This document shows, piece after piece, positions 1 through 5,297 of a stretch of DNA of 6,086 nucleotides. The DNA is from Acidimicrobiales bacterium (GTDB lineage Bacteria; Actinomycetota; Acidimicrobiia; Acidimicrobiales; RAAP-2). The DNA lies in contig JADGOF010000147.1 in NCBI GenBank assembly GCA_017883105.1, positions 1 through 6,086 of the forward strand, written 5' to 3'. The position numbers were made by a program, and so were the translations under genes. The notes below the pieces were generated by a model, which was not told the DNA's origin, did no database searches, and saw nothing but the letters and a program-made list of their open reading frames with translations. Positions within the stretch are counted from its first letter, which is position 1. The number at the start of each line of letters is the position of its first letter.

Positions 1-240
1 CCCGGCGATCAGCACCAACTCCCCGGTGTCCGTGGTCCGCACCAGCGGTGGGGTGAGGATGCCGAGGGTGGCGATGGAAGGGGCGAGTACCTCCCGGTCC
101 CGCTCCGGTCGGCGGGCGTTGTCGGGGTTGTCCCGAAGCGCCCGGGGGTCCACCTGGCGAAGGTGCCAGCCCTCGGGGTCGGGCACCGCCTCGGTGGGCG
201 CATCCGATGCGGCATCGTTGTAGTGCATTGCGGTTGTCAT
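1..240 (-). CDS. ParB/Spo0J-like N-terminal domain protein (partial, C-terminus beyond left edge)
   Basis: The reading frame opens with ATG at 240-238 and stays open to base 1, giving 80 residues. Residues 1-25 are a low-complexity acidic lead-in. From about residue 26 the sequence follows the ParB/Srx N-terminal fold pattern: WHLRQVDPRALRDNPDNARR, then an SIATLG helix, a TPPLV strand and a final LVLIAG, which in this family continues into the (E)RR motif of the CTP-binding pocket, just outside the window. ParB-family proteins bind DNA and act in plasmid or chromosome partition; many on actinobacterial mobile elements are instead regulators or nuclease-type relatives, and the missing part would decide this. 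The start is supported by GGAGAG about 7 nt upstream. An in-frame ATG at codon 5 is a possible alternative start. The gene follows ssb on the same strand after a 143-bp gap with a strong hairpin. Confidence 0.82.
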   Translation of the reverse strand, partial: MTTAMHYNDAASDAPTEAVPDPEGWHLRQVDPRALRDNPDNARRPERDREVLAPSIATLGILTPPLVRTTDTGELVLIAG

Positions 241-334
241 GGTGCTTCTCTCCTTGGTGTCGTCCGGGGCCTCGTGCTCCGGGTCGGCCCACCGGGAAGA
301 GTCACTCCGGGGAGCCTGCTCGGACCGCGTGACC

Positions 335-368
335 AGCGGGCGGGACCGGATCACCGGCCCCGCCCGCT
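335..368 (-). terminator. Strong hairpin after ssb (terminator or attenuator)
   Basis: Arms 335-349 and 354-368 form a 15-position stem around the 4-nt loop 350-353. The only imperfection is A345 against C358 on the plus strand, which becomes a G-U wobble in minus-strand RNA, so the stem is fully paired only in the ssb-direction transcript. It begins about 16 nt after the ssb stop. No T-run follows, which is common in high-GC actinobacteria but leaves open whether it ends transcription, only reduces read-through into the parB-like gene, or protects the mRNA end. Confidence 0.6.
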
Positions 369-383
369 CGATCATCCAGGCGC

Positions 384-791
384 TCAGACCGGGGTGGACT
401 CGGCGCTCTGGTCGTCGTCAGCGGCCTGGCGGTGGACCCGGTGGACATCGGTCGTGGCGAACCGGAGGCTTGCCCCGATGTCGTCGGCCACAATCTCGAC
501 CTTGGACCGGCGCTCCCCGTCATCGGTCTCCCAGCTCCGCTGCTCCAGGCGACCGGAGATGAGCACCCGGCTGCCCTTGGTCAGGCTGAGGGCGACGTTC
601 TCGGCCAGGTCCCGCCAGCAGACGACGTCGAGGAACGAGACCGACTCCTCCCACTCCTTCGTCTCCTTGTTCTGCCACCGGCGATTGACGGCGACCGACA
701 GGGACGTGGTGGCCTGGCCCTCCCGGGTGTAGCGGATCTCCGGATCGCGGGTCAGATTGCCCGCCACGGTGACTGCGGTGATGGTTGCCAT
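384..791 (-). CDS. ssb: Single-stranded DNA-binding protein, short mobile-element type
   Basis: This 135-residue protein binds single-stranded DNA during replication, repair or conjugative transfer. The OB fold covers roughly residues 1-110. Family landmarks are the opening TAVTVAGNLTRDPEIRYT, then SLSVAVNRRW, the SFLDVVCWRDLAENV strand-helix segment, GSRVLISGRLEQRSW, and KVEIVADDIGASLRF. The tail is very short (about 25 residues) and ends ADDDQSAESTPV. It lacks the DD(I/L/P)PF-type tip by which housekeeping SSBs recruit partner proteins, and it is shorter than the usual actinobacterial chromosomal SSB (about 160-180 aa). I infer a plasmid- or ICE-encoded paralogue. The ATG at 791-789 has AGGGAG about 7 nt upstream and matches the start of the OB fold. 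The gene lies behind a long leader containing repeat copy A. Confidence 0.93.
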   Translation of the reverse strand: MATITAVTVAGNLTRDPEIRYTREGQATTSLSVAVNRRWQNKETKEWEESVSFLDVVCWRDLAENVALSLTKGSRVLISGRLEQRSWETDDGERRSKVEIVADDIGASLRFATTDVHRVHRQAADDDQSAESTPV

Positions 792-804
792 GGTGTTTCT
801 CCCT
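780..804 (-). promoter_or_regulatory. ssb ribosome-binding site, near-identical to that of the parB-like gene
   Basis: On the minus strand the start context is AGGGAGAAACACC then ATGGCAACC. The parB-like gene has GGAGAGAAGCACC then ATGACAACC (about 231-253). From AGAA through the fourth codon 16 of 18 bases agree, although the proteins are unrelated. This supports both start codons and suggests a shared or copied translation-initiation region. Confidence 0.6.
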
Positions 805-819
805 TTCGGTTGATGCCGG

Positions 820-840
820 GTGGGGCGCTTTTCGCCCCGC
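820..840 (-). other. GC hairpin in the ssb leader
   Basis: GGGGCG at 822-827 and CGCCCC at 833-838 form a perfect 6-bp stem around the 5-nt loop 828-832, with a possible outer pair 820/840. It lies about 30 nt upstream of the ssb start and does not cover the ribosome-binding site. It could be a leader structure or chance in GC-rich DNA. Confidence 0.35.
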
Positions 841-886
841 TTGGCCCGACATCAATCGGTGAACGCCGATTTCCCACGCCGGCACC

Positions 887-1014
887 GGCGGTCAAGGGAG
901 CGAGCACTGCGAGAGTGAGAAGCGAAGGCCGGAAGGTGAGGCGAGGAACGAGCCGACCCGGAGGGTCACCGTCCGAGCCGGCGCCTCGGAGCGTCGACCT
1001 TGACGGCCAAGGGG
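887..1014 (-). repeat. Repeat copy A: conserved, possibly structured leader upstream of ssb
   Basis: The core 923-995 aligns without gaps to 5098-5170 (61 of 73 identical by hand count), and similarity continues through CCTTGAC to about 1014. Inverted arms at 887-897 and 998-1008 match at 10 of 11 positions and enclose about 100 nt. Between the left arm and the core lies a small hairpin, CACT 905-908 with AGTG 914-917. Inside the core, GGTGA 935-939 can pair with TCACC 966-970, enclosing GACCC 955-959 with GGGTC 963-967. No convincing protein frame covers it. It sits about 95 nt upstream of the ssb start, so I place it in the ssb leader or promoter region. A shared RNA structure, a protein-binding array, or a duplicated promoter would all fit. 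Confidence 0.72.
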
Positions 1015-1050
1015 ACGGTGTGAATTCGACAGGAGAGCGAATAGAGGGGG

Positions 1051-1066
1051 CGGATCGACCAATCCG
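1051..1066. promoter_or_regulatory. Possible operator: short dyad between ssb and the SIR2 gene
   Basis: CGGAT (1051-1055) and ATCCG (1062-1066) form an inverted repeat with a 6-nt spacer, in the gap between two divergent genes. This is weak evidence alone. I saw no well-spaced -35/-10 pair for either gene; TTGTCA on the minus strand (1072-1067) and TCTATT (1045-1040) are 21 nt apart, too far for a standard promoter. Confidence 0.2.
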
Positions 1067-1146
1067 TGACAAAACGCCCGGCCCACTTTCTACGGCGTGC
1101 GACTAGAGAAGCTGAGCGATGTCCGGAGACGTATCCTCAGGATCTG

Positions 1147-4100
1147 ATGTGGATTCGAGAGGTTGACTTTCCCGAAGCGGTGATCGAGGCGCAGCGCACA
1201 GGCACTCTGGTCCTCTTTATTGGCGCGGGCGCATCTCGGGATGCGCCGTCCGATCTACCCGATTTCAAGATGCTCGCCACCGAGATTGCCGCCGACTCCA
1301 ATGTGGAGGTAAGCGATCGAGAGCTCGATCAGCCCGACTTGCTGCTCGGACGGCTGGCCGATGGTGGGGTCGATGTTCGGCTACGAGTGAAAAACCGAAT
1401 CGGAGTCGAGTCATCGGTCCCCAACCGACTCCACGGAGCGATCGCTGATTTGTCAGTAGCCGGACCGGCGGCTCGAATTGTGACGACGAACTACGACCTG
1501 CACCTGTCGACGGAACTGACGGTGAAGGGAGTCGGGTTCGACGAGTACATCGGCCCGGCCTTGCCCATGGGGGATGACTTCTCCGGGGTCGTCTACCTCC
1601 ACGGAAATCTCCACAAAGATCCGAAGCACTTGGTGGTCACCGACCGAGATTTCGGACGGGCGTATCTCCGAGACGCGTGGGCGTCCCGGTTCCTCGAGCG
1701 AATGTTTGGCGAGTACACCGTGCTGTTCATCGGCTACAGCCACAGCGACGTGGTGATGACGTATCTCGCTCGATCGTTGGGCACCGGTGCGCCGCGTTTT
1801 GCGCTCACGCCAGAGCCCACCGCGCCGAATTGGAGATCGCTCGGAATCCAGCCAGTCGGCTACAAGGTTGTGGGCGAATCGCATGCCGCGCTGGTGGATG
1901 CGATCGAGGGTTGGTCGTCGTTGGCATCGATGGGACTACTGGATCATCGGCAGCGAATCTCCGAATTGGTGGCGACTGCTCCATCTCAAGTACCGGAAGA
2001 GGCGTCGTACCTGGAGTCACTGTTCGCCGACCCCGACAAGGTGCGGCTGTTCGCCGACCTTGCTCGAGGCGAAGAGTGGCTTGCTTGGGCTGGAGGCCGT
2101 CCGGAGTTTCAACGGATCTTTGATCCCTCGGCCCCGTCCAACGCAGGCGCGGGCGCCTTGGCGTGGTGGTTCGCTCATGAGTTCGTCGTGGACGAGAGTC
2201 TCTCGAGCACGGCCCTCGCCACCGTCCGAGATGCTGGTGGAACTCTCGGGTTTCTCGCCTGGTCGGCGATCGGTCAGCAAATCCACGCCACCAGTTCATC
2301 CAGCTCGTCGCGACCGGAATGGCTCAGGCCTTGGGTGGTGCTCTTGATGGAGAACTCCCCCGGCCGCGGAGAGCAGTGGCTCGAGTACGCATTGAACGCC
2401 TCCCAATGGCCCGATGATCGAGAACTCATCCTTCTGCTCTTCGACCACCTGACCGAACCGAAGATGGTGTTCGATCACTGGACCGGGCCGAGTGGACAGC
2501 CGCGATTCGAAGTCGAACTCTCTGGCGATGACTATCAGTTGAGGGAAGCGTGGCAGTCGCTCCTTCGCTCCAATTTGCCTGAGGCCGCCGCGGTCATGCT
2601 CACGCTGGTGGAACGCAAGCTGCGAGGTGCACACGGCCTGCTGGTGACCACCGGCTCGGCCAATCTCGCATGGGATCCGATCTCCGGGAGGCGCTCAGCC
2701 ATCGAGCCACACGCCCAGGACGGGTTCCACAACCCCTTCGATGTGATGATTGACGCTGCCCGCGATTGTCTTGAGGCCCTGTTGGTTGCCGGCAGTGCAC
2801 TGGGTAGGGCGCTGCTGGAGACGTGGGCCGAATCAGAGGTACCACTGCTCCAACGTTTGGCAGTACATGGCTGGACAGAGCGAACGGATGTCGATTCGAC
2901 TACCAAGATCGCATGGCTTCAGCAGACAGGTTGGCTATACGACCACCAGCTGCATCACGAGGTCTTCCGTCTCATCGAGTTGGCTATTGGTTCCGCCGAT
3001 GTCGCCGTCGCCGACGCCCTTGTCGCCGACGCGACCAATGGTCCGCCTGACGTCGCCGACGCTGACACGCTCGCTTACGAACAGTTCAAGACGGTGGTGT
3101 GGATCAACCGACATGCGCCGGAGCTGGTGAGCGCGCAGGAGGCGCTGGCGGAGGTGCGGACGGAGCATCCGGACTTCGTTGAAGGGCCCCACATCGATCT
3201 CCACATGTGGTCAGAATCGGGATCGATCGGCCCTCGGCCTCCGATGTCAGTCGCCGATCTTCACGAGCGGATTGCGGCCGACCCGGCGGCTGCCATCGGA
3301 GAGTTACGTCGCTATGAGGACGTCACGTTCCTCCTCGAAGGTCCAACCTGGAATGACGCGCTCGGAGTGCTGGTCGAAGCGGTGCGGGGGAACCCACGCG
3401 ATGGGCTGGTGATCCTCGATGCAACCGGCGGGGACCACCCCGACGTCGTCCGCAGCGTGATACGTGGGTGGGCCAGCTCTTCGGTGGACTGGGAGGTCGC
3501 CGAGGAGATCCTCGAGCGTATGGCCAGAATCGACCTCGCGACTGTCGTCGATGATCTATCTCGCTTGTTGTACGAGAGGGGCCAAGGTGAGGCCAACCCG
3601 ACTCAATGGCATCGGCATGCCGGTGCCCGACGCCTGGCCACCCAGCTGTGGGCCACCATGGAGGACGAGACGGCCGATCCTGACCGGGATGACTGGCTCG
3701 ATCAGGCGATCAACACTGCTCCGGGACGACTAGCGATGTTCTGGGTCGGTGCCGTAGCTGGTGACTGGCGAACTGCCGGGGATAGTTGGAGCGGGCTGAG
3801 CCCCGAATGCCGGGCTCCCCTCGAGGAGATGCTGGCCGGTGGCGACGACCGTACGGCCATGGCCGAGGTCGTGCTGGCACGCGACCTTTTGTTCTTCTTC
3901 CTTGCCGACCGGGAATGGGCTGAGGCCCACGTGTTGCCCCTCTTCGACTGGGAGACGCCGGACCGAGCTCGACGCGCGTGGGACGGCTTTCTGATCGGGG
4001 GTCGCTTCAACGATCAGCTTCTCGGCGAAGGCCTCTTGGACCTCTACTTGGCAGCGGCAAATCACATCGGGCCGCTGCGAGAGGAAGCCCGGCGTGGGCT

Positions 4101-4650
4101 GTACTCTCATTTGGCCTCCGTGACAATCAACAGCGACGTGGCGACGCTTTCATGGATCCGCACCCTCACCACATCTCTTGAGGCGGGCGACCGCGTCGAG
4201 TGGATGAAACAGGTCGGCTGGATCCTCAGCCAAATTCCATCGGAAGCGGTAGAGCATCAATGGAACCGATGGATGCAGCAGTACTGGCAAGATCGCCTGA
4301 ACAGTATTCCGGTGCAGATGACGTTCGAGGAGGCGTCAGCGATGGCGGCCTGGGTCGTCCAACTTGACGGATCAATTGCCGAGGGCGTGGCCCGGGCGAC
4401 TGCCCAATCGGCTGGATTCGACGAGCATGCCCACACCCTTCATCAGTTGAGAGGACGAGTGGATCGGGCACCCAAGCTCTTTGCCACCCTTCTCGCACAC
4501 CTGCTGCGCGGTACTCAGACGCCATTCTGGGGCGGCCACGAATTGAGCGAAGTAGTTCCCCAGCTGCGTGGTGTCGCCGACGACGCCGATCTGCTGATAA
4601 TCATCGAGCAGGCGCTGCGACTGGGTTGTGCGGACGCAGCAAACTGGTAG
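1147..4650 (+). CDS. SIR2-domain anti-phage defence protein with DUF4020-like C-terminus
   Basis: This 1,167-residue protein has an N-terminal SIR2-family domain (about residues 5-260). Its Rossmann motif LVLFIGAGAS ends at residue 30, TTNYD is at 113-117, the catalytic-type histidine of YLHGN is H152, and FIGYSHSD is at 194-201. N115 and H152 match the Asn and His needed for NAD+ hydrolysis in defence sirtuins such as DSR2 and ThsA. A six-serine run (383-388) interrupts the region after it. Residues about 270-1167 are Trp/Leu-rich and look like helical repeats; the last 180 or so resemble DUF4020. I see no Walker A motif or membrane segment. By family knowledge it would deplete NAD+ when phage is sensed, causing abortive infection; the trigger is unknown. 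I chose the ATG at 1147, 25 codons before the GAGAS motif. A GTG at 1066 would add 27 residues with atypical codons. The gene opposes its neighbours and is lower in GC. Confidence 0.85.
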   Translation: MWIREVDFPEAVIEAQRTGTLVLFIGAGASRDAPSDLPDFKMLATEIAADSNVEVSDRELDQPDLLLGRLADGGVDVRLRVKNRIGVESSVPNRLHGAIADLSVAGPAARIVTTNYDLHLSTELTVKGVGFDEYIGPALPMGDDFSGVVYLHGNLHKDPKHLVVTDRDFGRAYLRDAWASRFLERMFGEYTVLFIGYSHSDVVMTYLARSLGTGAPRFALTPEPTAPNWRSLGIQPVGYKVVGESHAALVDAIEGWSSLASMGLLDHRQRISELVATAPSQVPEEASYLESLFADPDKVRLFADLARGEEWLAWAGGRPEFQRIFDPSAPSNAGAGALAWWFAHEFVVDESLSSTALATVRDAGGTLGFLAWSAIGQQIHATSSSSSSRPEWLRPWVVLLMENSPGRGEQWLEYALNASQWPDDRELILLLFDHLTEPKMVFDHWTGPSGQPRFEVELSGDDYQLREAWQSLLRSNLPEAAAVMLTLVERKLRGAHGLLVTTGSANLAWDPISGRRSAIEPHAQDGFHNPFDVMIDAARDCLEALLVAGSALGRALLETWAESEVPLLQRLAVHGWTERTDVDSTTKIAWLQQTGWLYDHQLHHEVFRLIELAIGSADVAVADALVADATNGPPDVADADTLAYEQFKTVVWINRHAPELVSAQEALAEVRTEHPDFVEGPHIDLHMWSESGSIGPRPPMSVADLHERIAADPAAAIGELRRYEDVTFLLEGPTWNDALGVLVEAVRGNPRDGLVILDATGGDHPDVVRSVIRGWASSSVDWEVAEEILERMARIDLATVVDDLSRLLYERGQGEANPTQWHRHAGARRLATQLWATMEDETADPDRDDWLDQAINTAPGRLAMFWVGAVAGDWRTAGDSWSGLSPECRAPLEEMLAGGDDRTAMAEVVLARDLLFFFLADREWAEAHVLPLFDWETPDRARRAWDGFLIGGRFNDQLLGEGLLDLYLAAANHIGPLREEARRGLYSHLASVTINSDVATLSWIRTLTTSLEAGDRVEWMKQVGWILSQIPSEAVEHQWNRWMQQYWQDRLNSIPVQMTFEEASAMAAWVVQLDGSIAEGVARATAQSAGFDEHAHTLHQLRGRVDRAPKLFATLLAHLLRGTQTPFWGGHELSEVVPQLRGVADDADLLIIIEQALRLGCADAANW

Positions 4651-4665
4651 CGATTCGAGACTGAG

Positions 4666-4695
4666 CCGTCCGACCGAGTGGCCAGCTCCGGACGG
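4666..4695 (+). terminator. Possible terminator hairpin after the SIR2 gene
   Basis: CCGTCCG (4666-4672) pairs perfectly with CGGACGG (4689-4695), and GAG 4676-4678 can pair with CTC 4686-4688 inside it. It starts 15 nt after the stop codon. No T-run follows, so the terminator call is tentative. Confidence 0.4.
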
Positions 4696-4804
4696 GACCC
4701 AATGCTTGCTGTCACCTAGATTCTAGAGTTGATCTTGCTCCGGATGAGCCGCATGCCGGGCCCCGTTTCGCGGTCGTCACGGGGGTTCGCAACCATTCGA
4801 TCCG

Positions 4805-4821
4805 TTGGTCGGGCGGACCAA
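4805..4821 (-). terminator. Small hairpin after the acidic-protein gene
   Basis: TTGGTC (4805-4810) and GACCAA (4816-4821) form a perfect 6-bp stem with a 5-nt loop, about 10 nt past the stop codon of the small minus-strand gene. It may end that transcript or separate it from the convergent SIR2 transcript. No T-run is present. Confidence 0.35.
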
Positions 4822-4831
4822 GCCCGGCTCC

Positions 4832-4993
4832 TCAGTCGGGCCCGGGGTAGGCGTCCCGATCCGAGAAGGGACCAAAGGCGTCGTACTCGCCGACCTGGTC
4901 GAAGAGCCCGGCGTCCCAGTCGAGTGCGTCGATACCGGTCATGGTGCACGGCTCGTCGAACGGACAGTCAGCGGAAGTGAGTGAATCGGCCAT
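4832..4993 (-). CDS. Small, highly acidic protein of unknown function
   Basis: The 53-residue product starts MADSLTSADCPFDEPC and ends FSDRDAYPGPD. It carries 11 Asp and 2 Glu against a single Arg and no Lys, so it is strongly negative. It also has two cysteines in a CPFDEPC spacing, one Trp, and several Phe and Tyr. I do not recognise a family. It is very likely real: AAGGAGG lies 5 nt before this ATG, the best ribosome-binding site in the window, and the gene is preceded by repeat copy B. A longer frame starting at 5098 exists but would run through the leader and ignore this site. Its charge and its position next to an ArdC-like gene fit a DNA-mimic or anti-restriction accessory protein, but that is inference from charge and context only; it could equally be an uncharacterised element protein. 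Confidence 0.7.
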   Translation of the reverse strand: MADSLTSADCPFDEPCTMTGIDALDWDAGLFDQVGEYDAFGPFSDRDAYPGPD

Positions 4994-5005
4994 GTCGGCC
5001 TCCTT
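4994..5005 (-). promoter_or_regulatory. Consensus ribosome-binding site that fixes the small acidic gene's start
   Basis: On the minus strand AAGGAGG (5005-4999) is followed by CCGAC and the ATG at 4993-4991. It is a full Shine-Dalgarno match at 5-nt spacing and argues against the longer in-frame start at 5098. Confidence 0.8.
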
Positions 5006-5053
5006 TTCGTTGAGCGGCGGTTGCCGCTGGGTACCGAACAGGAGGTCGCCGGG

Positions 5054-5068
5054 GACCCCGCCGGGGTC
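5054..5068 (-). other. GC hairpin at the edge of repeat B, competing with its closing arm
   Basis: GACCCC (5054-5059) pairs perfectly with GGGGTC (5063-5068) around GCC. The bases 5063-5068 also belong to the left closing arm of repeat B (5061-5073), so the two pairings exclude each other. A comparable hairpin, CGCCGG 877-882 with CCGGCG 885-890, overlaps the same arm in copy A. Confidence 0.4.
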
Positions 5069-5188
5069 ACGGGACGCCCGAAGGGCGAACGAGGACACGA
5101 AGGCCGGATGGTGAGGCGAGGGACGAGCCGGCCCAACGGGTCACCTTCCGAGCCGGCGTCCCGCAGTGACCCTTGACGCCGGAAGGGG
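5061..5188 (-). repeat. Repeat copy B: conserved, possibly structured leader upstream of the small acidic gene
   Basis: This is the second copy of the element at 887-1014. The shared core is 5098-5170. The closing arms 5061-5073 and 5170-5182 match at 11 of 13 positions; one mismatch (G5065 against G5178) falls at the same place as the mismatch in copy A (G890 against G1005). The small hairpin between left arm and core is again present but with unrelated sequence: CGCCC 5075-5079 with GGGCG 5083-5087. GGTGA 5110-5114 and TCACC 5141-5145 are also kept. The copy ends about 67 nt before the start of the small acidic gene. Differences cluster partly in the loop 5135-5137 of the inner GGCCC/GGGTC pairing. 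Confidence 0.72.
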
Positions 5189-5234
5189 TGGCGACAGACT
5201 GAGAACCCCCAGCAGACCCCCGAAGGCGCCAGAG

Positions 5235-5269
5235 CACCGTCCGGACGACTCAACGTCGCCCGGACGGTG
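5235..5269 (-). terminator. Strong hairpin after the ardC-like gene (terminator or attenuator)
   Basis: Arms 5235-5249 and 5255-5269 give a 15-position stem with the 5-nt loop 5250-5254. The single plus-strand mismatch, A5245 against C5259, becomes a G-U wobble in minus-strand RNA, exactly as in the hairpin after ssb and at the same distance (after 10 pairs). It begins 28 nt past the ardC stop. A weaker stem, GGCTT 5271-5275 with AAGCC 5283-5287, lies just before it. No T-run is present. Confidence 0.6.
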
Positions 5270-5297
5270 GGGCTTTGCGGCGAAGCCGTGGGCCCGG

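Noticed and set aside
163..732. A 189-codon plus-strand open frame across parB-like, hairpin and ssb regions
   Set aside because: It crosses two minus-strand genes and the terminator-like hairpin, with Arg/Ser-rich shadow composition.
1000..1028. Promoter for the SIR2 gene using TTGACG at 1000-1005
   Set aside because: No good -10 hexamer occurs at 16-18 nt, and TTGAC is also kept in repeat B, where no plus-strand gene follows. It is better explained as part of the repeat arm.
432..1106. A 224-codon plus-strand open frame over ssb and its leader
   Set aside because: It is antisense to the well-matched OB fold of ssb, continues through the noncoding repeat, and has no recognisable domain. 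It is a by-product of high GC.
1147..4650. STAND/AVAST-type ATPase in the SIR2 protein
   Set aside because: No Walker A (GxxxxGK[ST]) motif could be found in the translated protein.
1015..4760. Target-site duplication or att sites flanking the SIR2 gene
   Set aside because: Comparing about 1015-1146 with 4651-4830 gave only short chance similarities (for example ATTCGA near 1024 and 4653), not a convincing duplication.
4832..5098. Longer 88-residue version of the small acidic protein
   Set aside because: The 35 extra residues are leader sequence of different composition, and the consensus AAGGAGG lies directly before the internal ATG at 4993.
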